Positions 48,652-59,312 of a stretch of 64,000 nt of DNA are shown piece by piece. The notes below the pieces were generated by a model. That model was not told the origin of the DNA and did not search any database. It worked only from the letters and a program-made list of their open reading frames with translations. Position 1 is the stretch's first letter, and each line of letters opens with the position of its first letter. The position numbers and the translations under genes are program-made. The stretch is from Gammaproteobacteria bacterium (lineage in GTDB: Bacteria > Pseudomonadota > Gammaproteobacteria > UBA4575), in assembly GCA_022824965.1 (NCBI GenBank), contig JAJDYY010000006.1, positions 124,001-188,000 on the forward strand, read 5' to 3'.

Positions 48652-49962
48652 TCAGATAGCCGTTTGCTTGTACCGGTATTCAGCCGATCGGGCATGGGCT
48701 GACAGGCCCTCACTGTGTGCCAGGACTGCAGCTACCTTGCCCAGTTTCTTTGCCCCCTCACGGGAACAATTCACGACACTCGTCCGTTTCTGGAAGTCAT
48801 ATACCCCCAGGGGAGAGGAATAGCGTGCCGTGGCAGACGTCGGCAGCACATGGTTGGGCCCGGCACAGTAATCTCCCAGTACTTCGGGAGAATCCTGCCC
48901 CAGGAACACAGCTCCTGCGTTGCTGATTTTTTCCAGCAGCGCGTGCGGCTCGGACACGCACAGCGCCAGGTGCTCCGGTGCAATCCGGTTACTCAGTTCT
49001 GCAGCTTCGTCCAGATTGTCCACCTGGATAAACACACCCGAACCGTTCATCGAACGGGTAATCGTTTCGGCACGCTCCAGCTGATCCAGCTGTTTGTGCA
49101 TGTGCTTCAAAACCTGGTCCATGAAGGTCTCCTCGGTGGCAATCAGCATGGCACGTGCCTGGGGATCGTGCTCCGCCTGCGAAAACAAATCCATCGCGAC
49201 CCACTCGGCATCTGCATGGCCATCACAGATCACCAGCACCTCGGATGGTCCGGCAATCATGTCGATTCCCACCTGACCATATACCATGCGTTTTGCACAG
49301 GCGACATAGGCATTGCCCGGACCCACAATCTTGTCCACCTTGGGAATGGTATGCGTGCCGTATGCAAATGCTGCAATTGCCTGGGCTCCGCCGATGGTGA
49401 ATATGCGATCCGCTCCCGCAATCGCACCGGCCGCCAGTACCATCGGATTAAGATGGTTGTGCGGGGCAGGCACTGCCACGCAAACCGATTCCACCCCGGC
49501 CACCTTTGCCGGGATCACATTCATCAGTACCGAGGACGGATAAGCAGCCGTCCCGCCAGGCACATACACACCCACTTTCTGCAAAGCCGTGACCTTCTGC
49601 CCGACTTCATTTCCGTATTCGTCCTGCATTGTCCAGGATTGCAGGCGCTGGCGTTTTGCATAATCTCGAATCCGGGATGCGGCAGTTTCCAGCGCCTCCC
49701 GTTGTTCATCGCCGATGATCTGCAGGGCTTCATGTACTTTTGCTTGCGTGACTTCAAGATCACTCACGCACGCGGCTGAAATGTGATCGTGGTGACGTGT
49801 GAACTCCAGCAGGGCTGCATCCCCCCGGGTCCGAACCGCTTCGACTATTTCTGCAACGCTTTGACGTACGTCCTGTTCGCCAGCAGGAGTGCTGCCGAGC
49901 CAGCTTTCAAAGTGTGCAGGAAAGTCTGCGTCTCGGGTATGAAGACGTGTTATGTCCAGCAT
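48652..49962 (-). CDS. hisD: Histidinol dehydrogenase
   Basis: Zinc enzyme that oxidises histidinol to histidine in two NAD-dependent steps. 436 residues; YVPGGTAAYPSSVLMNVIPAKVAGV, GPGNAYVACAKRMVYGQVGIDMIAGPSEVLV and the catalytic NRIAPEHLALC (Glu-His pair) are clear. Start ATG at 49962, 14 bases after the DAHP synthase stop. Confidence 0.98.
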   Translation of the reverse strand: MLDITRLHTRDADFPAHFESWLGSTPAGEQDVRQSVAEIVEAVRTRGDAALLEFTRHHDHISAACVSDLEVTQAKVHEALQIIGDEQREALETAASRIRDYAKRQRLQSWTMQDEYGNEVGQKVTALQKVGVYVPGGTAAYPSSVLMNVIPAKVAGVESVCVAVPAPHNHLNPMVLAAGAIAGADRIFTIGGAQAIAAFAYGTHTIPKVDKIVGPGNAYVACAKRMVYGQVGIDMIAGPSEVLVICDGHADAEWVAMDLFSQAEHDPQARAMLIATEETFMDQVLKHMHKQLDQLERAETITRSMNGSGVFIQVDNLDEAAELSNRIAPEHLALCVSEPHALLEKISNAGAVFLGQDSPEVLGDYCAGPNHVLPTSATARYSSPLGVYDFQKRTSVVNCSREGAKKLGKVAAVLAHSEGLSAHARSAEYRYKQTAI

Positions 49963-49976
49963 GAGGGAGTTGGATA

Positions 49977-51053
49977 TCAGGCTGCACTGACTGCAGGGTT
50001 GGCATCACGCCGTAAACGTGTAGCCCCGGCAAGCATATGCAGCAGCTCTTCGGTCGTCTCCCAGCCCATGCATGCATCCGTGATGCTCTGGCCATACGTC
50101 AGTTCCATACCGGGCTCGGCGTCCTGGCGTCCGGCGACAAGATGGCTTTCGATCATCACTCCGAATATACGCATGTCCCCCGCATTGAGCTGGGCAACAA
50201 TGGACTGTCCAACTTCCATTTGCTTGTCATGCTGCTTAAAGCTGTTGGCATGGCTGAAATCCACCATCAGCCTGGGTTCCAGGCCAGCTTTTTCGAGCAG
50301 GCATGCCGCAGCATTGATATTTTCCTGGTTGTAGTTGGGTTCCCTGCCACCACGCAGAATCACATGACAATCCGGATTTCCCGTAGTGGAGAATATCGCC
50401 GACCGGGCAGCTTTGGTCACGGACAGGAAATGATGCGGATGTGTAGCGGACCCCACGGCATCGACCGCAACCTGCAGGTCTCCACTGGTGGCATTCTTGA
50501 AACCGACCGGGCAGGACAGTCCGGAGGCCAGCTCGCGGTGCACCTGGCTTTCCGTGGTTCGTGCACCTATGGCACCCCAACTGACCAGGTCGGCAACATA
50601 CTGGGGACTGATCAGGTCCAGGTATTCCGTGCCCGCAGGCAGGCCCATCTCATTCAGGTCCAGCAACAGTTTGCGTGCAACACGCAACCCCTTGTTGATT
50701 TCGAAGCTCCCATCCAGATTCGGGTCGTTGATCAGACCTTTCCAGCCTACTGTCGTGCGCGGTTTCTCAAAATACACTCGCATGATGATAACGAGATCAT
50801 CGATCAGCTTTTTTCGAAGGGCAATCAGGCGATCAGCATATTCGCTGGCCGCATCTGCATCATGAATGGAACAGGGCCCAACGATCACGAGCAGGCGATC
50901 ATCTTTGCCATGCAGGATATTCTGAACATCCGCACGCGCGCTGTACACGCACTTTGCAGCATGGTCAGTAATCGGATACTCGCTGCGCAAAACAGAGGGG
51001 GCAATCAGCTCCTTGATTTCAACAATTTTCAGATCGTCTGTCTGGTAGCTCAT
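49977..51053 (-). CDS. 3-deoxy-7-phosphoheptulonate synthase, class I (AroF/G/H type)
   Basis: First enzyme of the shikimate pathway, condensing phosphoenolpyruvate and erythrose 4-phosphate. 358 residues; LLVIVGPCSIHDADAASEYA, FEKPRTTVGWKGLINDP, GARTTESQVHRELASGLS, GFKNATSGDLQVAVDA and VDFSHANSFKQ are class I DAHP-synthase motifs. Which aromatic amino acid inhibits it cannot be judged from this reading. It sits between hisG and hisD, within 25 bases of each, an unusual place that ties an aromatic-pathway enzyme to histidine genes. Confidence 0.95.
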   Translation of the reverse strand: MSYQTDDLKIVEIKELIAPSVLRSEYPITDHAAKCVYSARADVQNILHGKDDRLLVIVGPCSIHDADAASEYADRLIALRKKLIDDLVIIMRVYFEKPRTTVGWKGLINDPNLDGSFEINKGLRVARKLLLDLNEMGLPAGTEYLDLISPQYVADLVSWGAIGARTTESQVHRELASGLSCPVGFKNATSGDLQVAVDAVGSATHPHHFLSVTKAARSAIFSTTGNPDCHVILRGGREPNYNQENINAAACLLEKAGLEPRLMVDFSHANSFKQHDKQMEVGQSIVAQLNAGDMRIFGVMIESHLVAGRQDAEPGMELTYGQSITDACMGWETTEELLHMLAGATRLRRDANPAVSAA

Positions 51054-51077
51054 GATCTACTCTGCCTTCAAAACGCG

Positions 51078-51725
51078 TTATTCCCTTGCTGCAAGTTTGA
51101 ATTGCTCAATGAGGCGCCTAAGTGTAGCAGATTTTATCTTCATTGCTGCCTTATTGACGATGAGACGACAGCTGATGTCGGCGACATGTTCGATCGGGGT
51201 CAAGCCATTCGCTTTAAGTGTATTGCCGGTCGCAACCAGGTCCACAATACAGTCGGCAAGACCCAGCACAGGTGCAAGTTCCATTGAACCATACAGCTTG
51301 ATCAACTCGACCTGCAGACCCTTGGCTGCAAAATGTTGTTGCGTGCTGCGCACGTACTTGGTAGCAACGCGCAAACGCCGGCTGTGCTGCAGCTGCGGTT
51401 CCATCGCAGCCACCATGAGACGGCATTTTGCAATGCCGAGATCAATCGGCTCGTAAATGCCCCCGCCCGTGAATTCCATCAGGACGTCCTTGCCGACGAT
51501 CCCGAGTTCTGCGACACCATACTGCACATAGGTCGGCACATCCTTGGAACGGACCACGAGCAGTCGGATCCCGGCTTCACTGGTGGGCAACAGGAGTTTT
51601 CGTCCCTCCAGGTCTTTCTCGGCCACGTGGATCTTCATCGTCGAGAGCAAAGACAGGCTCTCCTCAAACACGCGCCCTTTGGAGATCGCGATGGTTGTCA
51701 GGTTTTTGTCAGCTTGTTCAGTCAT
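51078..51725 (-). CDS. hisG: ATP phosphoribosyltransferase, short form
   Basis: Catalyses the first step of histidine synthesis from ATP and PRPP. 215 residues, so the HisG-S form that lacks the C-terminal regulatory domain and works with HisZ, which is not in this window. Motifs: [31 protein letters not shown] and the PRPP loop [19 protein letters not shown]. Confidence 0.96.
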   Translation of the reverse strand: MTEQADKNLTTIAISKGRVFEESLSLLSTMKIHVAEKDLEGRKLLLPTSEAGIRLLVVRSKDVPTYVQYGVAELGIVGKDVLMEFTGGGIYEPIDLGIAKCRLMVAAMEPQLQHSRRLRVATKYVRSTQQHFAAKGLQVELIKLYGSMELAPVLGLADCIVDLVATGNTLKANGLTPIEHVADISCRLIVNKAAMKIKSATLRRLIEQFKLAARE

Positions 51726-51768
51726 GCTCGTATTGGGAGTAAAAGTCTCTTGCGCGGTTGCGAATCAA

Positions 51769-53069
<1,301 letters not shown>

Positions 53070-53073
53070 CCGC

Positions 53074-53095
53074 AAAAAATAGCGGGCCCGCCTGC
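53074..53095 (-). terminator. Weak candidate terminator downstream of mlaC
   Basis: On the minus strand a GC-rich self-complementary block (GCGGGCCCGC) is followed by TATTTTTT, 120 bases after the mlaC stop. The stem is short with a tight loop, so efficiency is doubtful. Confidence 0.35.
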
Positions 53096-53214
53096 ACCGA
53101 CATCACTATGAGACTCTGCTCCACCGGAAAACGTTTACCCGATCTGTAACAAACGCTGGGATTGCATGCGGACATGTACAGGTGTCGTACCTCGGCCGGC
53201 CCGTACACTGAATT

Positions 53215-53889
53215 CTACTCTACTGCAGGGATCCCGATATCCTCCGGAAGACTCGATTCATCGCTGGTTGCCAGACGATCGATCAATGCCTGCAGTGAAG
53301 TTTCCTGTATTTCCTGAGAGAAACTGGTACGGAAATTTTTCACAAGGCTGAGCCCGTCTACAGAGAAGTCAAAAATCTTCCATTCCTTTTGCTTGTTCTT
53401 GCGGAAGACATAAGACACCTGCAGCGGGGGTTGGCCGGTGCCAATGTCAAGCTCCGTCTGCACGATGCGGTACTTGCCTTTCTGTTCCGGCTGGTTCGGC
53501 AATACCGTGAGTTCCGCCTTGCCGTAATCCAGCAGGGTCTTGCCAAAAATGCGGATCAGCATATCCTTGAATCCCAGCACGAAGGCCATCCTCTGTTCCT
53601 CACCCGCCAGCTTCCAGTGCTTGCCCAGTATCAGCTTTCCCATGGAATCCAGGTCCACCACGGGAACCAGTTTCGTGTTGATCAGGTCCCGGATCAGCTC
53701 GGGATCATTGCTCAACTTTTCATAGTCTTCATTCAGCACCTTCAGAACCTGTGCCGAGGTTTCCCGAATGATCTGCTCCGGTGCACGATCATCGATCGCA
53801 AGCACCGGCAAGGCCAACAGCGAAAGCAGTACGGACAGGACAACAGCATAACAACATGTGTTCCGGGCCGCGCGTTGGAAACGGTTCAC
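53215..53889 (-). CDS. mlaC: Phospholipid-binding periplasmic protein MlaC (Ttg2D family)
   Basis: Periplasmic shuttle that carries phospholipid between the outer-membrane MlaA complex and the inner-membrane MlaFEDB transporter. 224 residues from GTG 53889 with GGAGAG upstream; signal peptide of about 31 residues ending VLA; the rest fits the Tol_Tol_Ttg2 domain (APEQIIRETSAQVLKVL, LVPVVDLDSMGKLILGKHW, VSYVFRKNKQKEWKIFDFSVDGLSLVKNFRTSF). The usual partners mlaF, mlaE and mlaD upstream and mlaB and ibaG downstream are absent at this locus. Confidence 0.95.
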   Translation of the reverse strand: MNRFQRAARNTCCYAVVLSVLLSLLALPVLAIDDRAPEQIIRETSAQVLKVLNEDYEKLSNDPELIRDLINTKLVPVVDLDSMGKLILGKHWKLAGEEQRMAFVLGFKDMLIRIFGKTLLDYGKAELTVLPNQPEQKGKYRIVQTELDIGTGQPPLQVSYVFRKNKQKEWKIFDFSVDGLSLVKNFRTSFSQEIQETSLQALIDRLATSDESSLPEDIGIPAVE

Positions 53890-53904
53890 GACTGGTCTCT
53901 CCTG

Positions 53905-54255
53905 TTATTCCTCATGGTGGTAGATTTTGACGTGCGAATCGGTGTGCGCACTCAGGGTAGTGAAATATGGTCCTGACGTCAATTTGTCAGAGACCGGGTC
54001 TGCAGCCCGCACTTGACGGGCTAAAAAACGAGGTCCGGCGGCCACGGTCTTCCCGGTACAGGCCGTCGAGATGTTCAGGCTGCAAAGTGCATTTCGCATT
54101 ACACAAGAAATGAAGTCGGTGAAGTCGTACAATTGACTGCTCGTGCAGCTCTCCAGTTCATCGTGCAGGCACTTGAGCTTTGGCAGACCGCCCCCACCAT
54201 AGGTTGAATACTTGGCAATTGATTGACGTATCTGATACAAACTGACAGCGGTCAT
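53905..54255 (-). CDS. Hypothetical open frame upstream of mlaC, doubtful
   Basis: Encodes 116 residues, MTAVSLYQIRQSIAKYS onward, with several cysteines and no recognised domain, signal peptide or membrane helix. The stop lies 15 bases before the mlaC GTG, an operon-like spacing. Against it, a possible mlaC promoter (TTGACG, 17 bases, TACCCT on the minus strand) falls inside it and the composition looks partly random. It occupies most of the 402-base mlaC-yrbG gap, where mlaFED would be expected, but does not resemble them. I do not recognise it. Confidence 0.2.
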   Translation of the reverse strand: MTAVSLYQIRQSIAKYSTYGGGGLPKLKCLHDELESCTSSQLYDFTDFISCVMRNALCSLNISTACTGKTVAAGPRFLARQVRAADPVSDKLTSGPYFTTLSAHTDSHVKIYHHEE

Positions 54256-54291
54256 TACCCCAACCTGCCCAACTTTCTAAACCGGTCAAAC

Positions 54292-55239
54292 ATGTTCTTA
54301 CTTACAGCGGCACTCGTGGCAGGCTTTCTACTTCTGGCATGGAGCGCGGACCAGCTGGTAAGCAGTGCGTTGCAGCTGGGACAACGGCTGAACATTTCGG
54401 CATATATCATCGGGTTTCTGGTATTGGGATTTGGCACCTCGGCGCCTGAACTGCTGGTCTCCGGCCTGTCCGCATGGCAGGGGAATCCGGGACTGGCAAT
54501 TGGCAATGCCCTCGGTTCGAACATTACGAACATATTGCTGATTCTGGGCATAACCTTGTGCGTGTCACCCCTGTATCTGCACGAAAATGCCCTGCGAAGG
54601 GATTTCATCATACTAATCGCGGCGACGGCATTGTTCACGGTGTTGATATTCGACCGGCAATTGCAGTTTCACGATGGCCTGATCCTGCTGGCGAGCATGG
54701 TAGCCCTACTGTATTACATGACTCGCCGTAAACTCGAAGAGCAGGCAACAGAACAAGCCAGGCCGGCCTCTACCGAAAAAAAACTGGCAGCCTTGTGGGC
54801 CGGACTGCTGGTCAGTCTTGCAGTTTTGCTGCTCAGTTCGAAGCTCGTCGTGTGGAGTTCGCTTTCCCTTGCGAAGCTTTTGGGCATCAGCGACCTGGCC
54901 ATCGGCTTGACCATGGTTGCCCTGGGAACCAGCCTGCCGGAACTGGCCACCTGCCTGGCCAGCGCCCTGAAGAAACGAAGTGAGCTGGTATTGGGCAATA
55001 TCGTGGGCTCGAATATCTTCAACACTCTTGGTGTCGTCGGAACGGCAAGCGTGATTGCCAGCTACCCGGTTCCACGTGAAATCTACACACGGGACCTTCC
55101 TGTCATGTCGGCTGTGGTTGCAGGCCTGTTTCTCGCCGTGCTGGCCTTGCAGCGCAGCAAGAAAATACCGCGCGGTCTGAGTATTTTATTTATATCCTCC
55201 TATTTAGCGTATATATTCCTGATCTACCTACAAGCCTAG
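54292..55239 (+). CDS. yrbG: Calcium/sodium antiporter family protein YrbG
   Basis: Inner-membrane cation/Ca2+ exchanger (CaCA) protein of 315 residues with about ten helices in two inverted repeats. Each repeat has the alpha motif: GFGTSAPELLVSGLSAWQGNPGLAIGNALGSNITNILLI in the first and VALGTSLPELATCLASALKKRSELVLGNIVGSNIFNTL in the second, with the cation-binding Glu residues. Start ATG at 54292; the frame is open upstream but without conserved features. Divergent from mlaC and first gene of the kdsC-lpt-rpoN block. The transported ion pair is inferred. Confidence 0.95.
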   Translation: MFLLTAALVAGFLLLAWSADQLVSSALQLGQRLNISAYIIGFLVLGFGTSAPELLVSGLSAWQGNPGLAIGNALGSNITNILLILGITLCVSPLYLHENALRRDFIILIAATALFTVLIFDRQLQFHDGLILLASMVALLYYMTRRKLEEQATEQARPASTEKKLAALWAGLLVSLAVLLLSSKLVVWSSLSLAKLLGISDLAIGLTMVALGTSLPELATCLASALKKRSELVLGNIVGSNIFNTLGVVGTASVIASYPVPREIYTRDLPVMSAVVAGLFLAVLALQRSKKIPRGLSILFISSYLAYIFLIYLQA

Positions 55240-55275
55240 CGGGCCCAGCCACTGCATACCGTGCTGTCAACACCC

Positions 55276-55809
55276 ATGAATGTCTCCGAGGAAGCTTTCA
55301 AGCGCGCCGGCAAGATACGCCTGGTGCTGTTTGACGTGGATGGAGTGCTGACAGATGGCAACATTTACCTTGATGATACCGGTACCGAAGTCAAGGCCTT
55401 CAATACGCATGATGGCCACGGCATTCGTCTGCTGCTGCATTACGGGTTTGAGGTGGGCGTCATTACCGGGCGGACCTCCAAATCGCTGGAGCATCGAATG
55501 CAGGACCTTGGGGTGAAACATGTTTATCAGGGCTGCAAGGACAAGTTCCTCGCGTTCCAGGAGCTGCTGTCCAGACTGGAACTTGACGAACAACAGGCCG
55601 CCTACGTCGGGGATGACATTTTCGACCTGCAGATCATGACCCGCTGCGGCCTCGCAGTTGCCGTCGCCAATGCACACGCGTACGTCAAACAGCATGCACA
55701 CTGCGAAACGGTCAATACCGGCGGCCGTGGCGCGGCACGAGAAGTGTGTGAGCTGGTGCTGGATGCCCAGGACCTGATGGGCCAGGTGTTGACGCATAAC
55801 CTGCGCTGA
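55276..55809 (+). CDS. kdsC: 3-deoxy-D-manno-octulosonate 8-phosphate phosphatase
   Basis: HAD-superfamily phosphatase releasing KDO for LPS core. 177 residues from ATG 55276 (a GTG five codons upstream is possible). Lacks a cap domain, as KdsC does; nucleophile motif VLFDVDGVLTDG, motif II VITGRTS, motif III Lys in GCKDKFLAF, motif IV YVGDDIFDLQIM. The isomerase gene kdsD, usually between yrbG and kdsC, is missing here; the gap is 36 bases. Confidence 0.97.
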   Translation: MNVSEEAFKRAGKIRLVLFDVDGVLTDGNIYLDDTGTEVKAFNTHDGHGIRLLLHYGFEVGVITGRTSKSLEHRMQDLGVKHVYQGCKDKFLAFQELLSRLELDEQQAAYVGDDIFDLQIMTRCGLAVAVANAHAYVKQHAHCETVNTGGRGAAREVCELVLDAQDLMGQVLTHNLR

Positions 55810-55817
55810 GCCCTGCC

Positions 55818-56384
55818 ATGCGATCCAGACTGGTTTGGATTGGCTGCCTGATCATCTTGGGTAGCGCAGCGGCCCTGTGGTTTTTGAGTCAGCGTGATGC
55901 CCCTGTTGAAGTGAGCCATGCAGATGCCTCGCCGAACACCCCCTCGGTCAGTTTTGACGGCGTCGAAATGGTGATCAATGCCCCGGATGGCAAACCTCAG
56001 TACAAGCTTCTGGCCGCCAGGTACCAGTTGTACGAGACCGAGAACCGGAGCCAGTTTGATCTCCCCAGTATTACTCTCTATGATAACGACGGTCGCCAGA
56101 TTCATGCCCAGGCACTGCAGGGAGAAACACAAGAAGACAGCAGTGTAATCACCTTGACAGGCAGTGTCCGAATCAACCAGGCACAACCCGGCAACGACTC
56201 ACATCCGTTGGTGATTACCACAGAGCGACTGATCGTATTCCCTGAAAAACAACGTGCGACCACAGACTCGACGATCTTGGCAACACGTGGACCCGAGATG
56301 TTCTCAGCACGGGGCATGAGTCTGGACTTGAAGAAGGAAGTCCTGTACTTACACAGTGATGTCGAAGGTCTCTATCAACCCTAG
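55818..56384 (+). CDS. lptC: LPS export system protein LptC
   Basis: Bitopic inner-membrane protein that receives LPS from LptB2FG and passes it to LptA. 188 residues: N-terminal membrane helix (LVWIGCLIILGSAAALWFL) and a periplasmic beta-jellyroll (PQYKLLAARYQLYETENRSQFDLPSITLYDNDGRQIHAQAL). Starts eight bases after kdsC and overlaps lptA by 26 bases. Confidence 0.95.
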   Translation: MRSRLVWIGCLIILGSAAALWFLSQRDAPVEVSHADASPNTPSVSFDGVEMVINAPDGKPQYKLLAARYQLYETENRSQFDLPSITLYDNDGRQIHAQALQGETQEDSSVITLTGSVRINQAQPGNDSHPLVITTERLIVFPEKQRATTDSTILATRGPEMFSARGMSLDLKKEVLYLHSDVEGLYQP

Positions 56385-56901
56385 GCACATCGCCCGGGCC
56401 GTGTGCCTGACTGTCTTGGCTGCCTGCATGGCCTGGTCGAAGGTGTATTCGGATGATTCGGGCAAGCCGATCAGCATCAAGGCCGATTCTGCCGAAATCA
56501 ATGAGAGCACGGGGGTCGGCATCTATCGAGGCAATGTCCGCGTCACGCAAGGCAGCACGGTCTTGACCGGGGACACCGTCGTCATTGAGTCCGACGACGA
56601 GAACGTCCGGAAAATCAAGACCGAGGGCAATTTGAGTACCTTCAGGCAAGCTACGGATGATGGCAAAACGGTGTATGCGGAAGCAGCAAAAATGGTGTAC
56701 GACATTGGCATGAAGCAAATCATGCTGACCGAAAATGCGAAGCTGACTGAAAACGGCAATACCCTGGCAAGCGACAGCATTGTCTTCCACACGGACAAGA
56801 AAACCGTCAGCGGGGGGAACTCCACTGGCAACGGAAGAGTGAGCATTACGGTGCTGCCTGAAACGGTCACGGACGAGCCGCCCAACGGGTCCGGGCCCTG
56901 A
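56359..56901 (+). CDS. lptA: LPS transport periplasmic protein LptA
   Basis: Periplasmic beta-jellyroll bridge carrying LPS to the outer membrane. 180 residues from ATG 56359 inside the end of lptC; a GTG one codon earlier is less likely. Signal sequence at the start, then the OstA-like domain (PISIKADSAEINESTGVGIYRGNVRVTQGSTVLTGDTVVI), and a Pro/Gly-rich end (DEPPNGSGP). Confidence 0.95.
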   Translation: MSKVSINPRHIARAVCLTVLAACMAWSKVYSDDSGKPISIKADSAEINESTGVGIYRGNVRVTQGSTVLTGDTVVIESDDENVRKIKTEGNLSTFRQATDDGKTVYAEAAKMVYDIGMKQIMLTENAKLTENGNTLASDSIVFHTDKKTVSGGNSTGNGRVSITVLPETVTDEPPNGSGP

Positions 56902-56937
56902 CAGCGTGTACGCCTGGCCCGACAAGATTCTTGCAGC

Positions 56938-57666
56938 ATGAACCAGCTACACGCAGAAAATTTGCACAAGCGGTTCAATGCGCACGTGGCCGTTCAGCAG
57001 GCCAACCTGGACGTCCAGTCCAGTGAGATTGTGGGTTTGCTGGGCCCCAATGGTGCAGGCAAAACAACGTGTTTTTATATGCTGGCAGGATTACTGCGTA
57101 CCACCGAGGGCCGTATCGTCCTGAATGACCTGGACATCACGCACATGCCCATGCATGTTCGCGCCAGGCATGGCATCGGCTATTTGCCGCAAGAGCCATC
57201 CATTTTCCGCGGTCTTACTGTAGAGCAGAATATTATGGTGAGTCTCGAGGCACGTGACGGCCTGGGGAAAAGACAGCGCCAGCAGCAGTGCGACAACTTG
57301 CTTGCCAATCTGCGAATCGAGCATATCCGAGACTCCAAAGGCCAGCAGTTGTCCGGCGGGGAACGGCGCCGCGCAGAAATCGCACGTGCACTGGCGACCG
57401 AGCCGAAATTCATTTTGCTTGATGAGCCTTTTACGGGAGTGGACCCCATCTCGGTGAAGGACATCCAGCAAATTCTCAAGGATTTGTGCGGTCATGGAAT
57501 CGGGCTGCTGATCACTGACCACAATGTTCGTGAAACTCTGGGCATATGTGATCGTGCCTATATACTCAATAATGGGCATGTGCTCGCCGAGGGCCCTCCC
57601 TCCAGCATTCTCTCAAACCAGCAGGTGCGCGACACTTATCTGGGGAAGCACTTCTCACTCGGCTAG
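56938..57666 (+). CDS. lptB: LPS export ABC transporter ATP-binding protein LptB
   Basis: ATPase of the LptB2FG transporter that powers LPS extraction. 242 residues with Walker [17 protein letters not shown]-loop YLPQEPSIF, signature [15 protein letters not shown], Walker [14 protein letters not shown] and H-loop [20 protein letters not shown], all diagnostic for LptB/YhbG. lptF and lptG are not in the window. Confidence 0.98.
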   Translation: MNQLHAENLHKRFNAHVAVQQANLDVQSSEIVGLLGPNGAGKTTCFYMLAGLLRTTEGRIVLNDLDITHMPMHVRARHGIGYLPQEPSIFRGLTVEQNIMVSLEARDGLGKRQRQQQCDNLLANLRIEHIRDSKGQQLSGGERRRAEIARALATEPKFILLDEPFTGVDPISVKDIQQILKDLCGHGIGLLITDHNVRETLGICDRAYILNNGHVLAEGPPSSILSNQQVRDTYLGKHFSLG

Positions 57667-57716
57667 TCTGCCGGGGCTTGGCCAACCCGGTTGTTCTGAA
57701 TTGGAGGACGCCTGCC

Positions 57717-57738
57717 CTCTCCGGCACGGGCCGGAGAG
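57717..57738. repeat. Strong inverted repeat between lptB and rpoN
   Basis: CTCTCCGGC (57717-57725) and GCCGGAGAG (57730-57738) form a perfect nine-base stem around the loop ACGG. No T-run follows, so it is not a standard terminator; it may attenuate read-through or protect the upstream message before rpoN. Confidence 0.5.
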
Positions 57739-57796
57739 CCCTGCGCTTCACAAATAATCAGCTATAAGCAAGCAATATTCATGCCATAATCTGGGC

Positions 57797-59254
57797 ATGC
57801 TGAAGCCCACCTTACAACTGCGTCTCGGACAACAGCTGACCATGACGCAGCAACTGCAGCAGGCCATTCGGCTTTTGCAGCTGTCATCGCTCGAACTCAA
57901 GGCAGCCATCCAGGATGCCTATGAATCCAATCCCTTGCTTGAAACCGAGGAAAACGATGAGCCGAGAGACCCGTCTGCCGAAAATGAAAAAATCGGCGAA
58001 GACGGTCATGAAATCCAGGCGGGTGCGGGTGACCCGGTGGCCCCGGAAGAGTCTGGCGATGATCGCGAATGGGATGATGTGTACGAGTTCTCCCACATGC
58101 CGGGGCCCAGCCACCAGGCTGAGGATCATTTCGACTACCTGGAATCAAAAACGGCAGAGTCGCATGGCTCCCTGCAGGACCACCTGTTGTGGCAACTCGA
58201 GCTCAGTTCGCTTTCAGACCAGGATCTGCTGGTGGCAGGGACCCTGGTCAATGCCCTGGATGAATCCGGCTATCTGCACGAGTCCCTGGAAAATATCCAC
58301 AGCAGTCTGCACCAGACGTACGAAATAGGACTGGATGAAATCGAGGCCGTTCTCAAGTTCGTGCAGCGTCTTGATCCGGTTGGCTGTGGAACCCGCAGCC
58401 TGCAGGAATGCCTGGACGTGCAACTGCAGCAAATGCCCGATGATCTGCCCTTCCTGCTACAGGCACGCTCAATCGTGGCCGGGCATCTTGACCTGGTGGG
58501 AATGAAGGACTATGCAAAATTGAGCACCTGCAGTGGACTGGACCTTGAGGAAATTGAACAGGCGGTCGAACTGATACAGACCCTGCATCCCAAGCCGGGA
58601 GATTTGATCAATGCCCAAAGGCCCGAATACATCGTGCCTGACGTGTATGTCGAAAAACGCGGGGAAAAATGGAGCGTGCGACTGAACCCGTACACCATTC
58701 CGAAACTGAGCATCAACGGTGTGTATTCGAATATGATCAAGGACCTGGCCAGTAGCGATGCAGATTACATGCGAGGCCAGTTGCAGGAGGCACGCTGGCT
58801 GATCAAAAGCATCCAGCGCCGCAACCAGACCCTGGTGCGTGTTGCAACATCCATTGTCATGCACCAGCAGGCTTTTTTTGAGTATGGGGAAGAAGCCATG
58901 CAGCCGTTGGTCTTGAAGGACATAGCCGATGAAATCGACATGCATGAGTCGACCGTATCACGCATCACCACAAACAAATTCATGGATTCCCCAAAAGGTG
59001 TATTTGAGTTCAAATATTTCTTTTCAAGCCATGTCAGCACCAGTGATGGAGGCGTATGCTCTGCCACAGCGATCAAGGCGATGATCAAGAAACTGGTACA
59101 GGAGGAAAACCGGGCAAAGCCCTTGAGTGATCACAAGATCGCCGGCCTTCTTGAGCAAAAAGGCATCAGTGTCGCGCGCCGCACGATCGCAAAGTACCGC
59201 GAATCCCTGGCTATTCCGTCATCCAGCCAACGTCGGCGTCTTGGTCTTGGATGA
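57797..59254 (+). CDS. rpoN: RNA polymerase sigma54 factor
   Basis: Directs transcription from -24/-12 promoters with enhancer-binding ATPases. 485 residues: glutamine/leucine-rich region I (LGQQLTMTQQLQQAIRLLQLSSLEL), acidic linker region II, core-binding domain, helix-turn-helix (DIADEIDMHESTVSRITTNKFMDSP) and the RpoN box ARRTIAKYRESL. Followed by hpf and the PTS genes, a conserved arrangement. Confidence 0.98.
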   Translation: MLKPTLQLRLGQQLTMTQQLQQAIRLLQLSSLELKAAIQDAYESNPLLETEENDEPRDPSAENEKIGEDGHEIQAGAGDPVAPEESGDDREWDDVYEFSHMPGPSHQAEDHFDYLESKTAESHGSLQDHLLWQLELSSLSDQDLLVAGTLVNALDESGYLHESLENIHSSLHQTYEIGLDEIEAVLKFVQRLDPVGCGTRSLQECLDVQLQQMPDDLPFLLQARSIVAGHLDLVGMKDYAKLSTCSGLDLEEIEQAVELIQTLHPKPGDLINAQRPEYIVPDVYVEKRGEKWSVRLNPYTIPKLSINGVYSNMIKDLASSDADYMRGQLQEARWLIKSIQRRNQTLVRVATSIVMHQQAFFEYGEEAMQPLVLKDIADEIDMHESTVSRITTNKFMDSPKGVFEFKYFFSSHVSTSDGGVCSATAIKAMIKKLVQEENRAKPLSDHKIAGLLEQKGISVARRTIAKYRESLAIPSSSQRRRLGLG

Positions 59255-59312
59255 AAAGTGTTAATCTCGTAATCTCTATGCTTAACTGTTACCGGCGCCA
59301 AAAGGAATAACT

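Noticed and set aside
48715..49779. 354-residue plus-strand frame opposite hisD
   Set aside because: Antisense shadow; no domain, signal or membrane segments.
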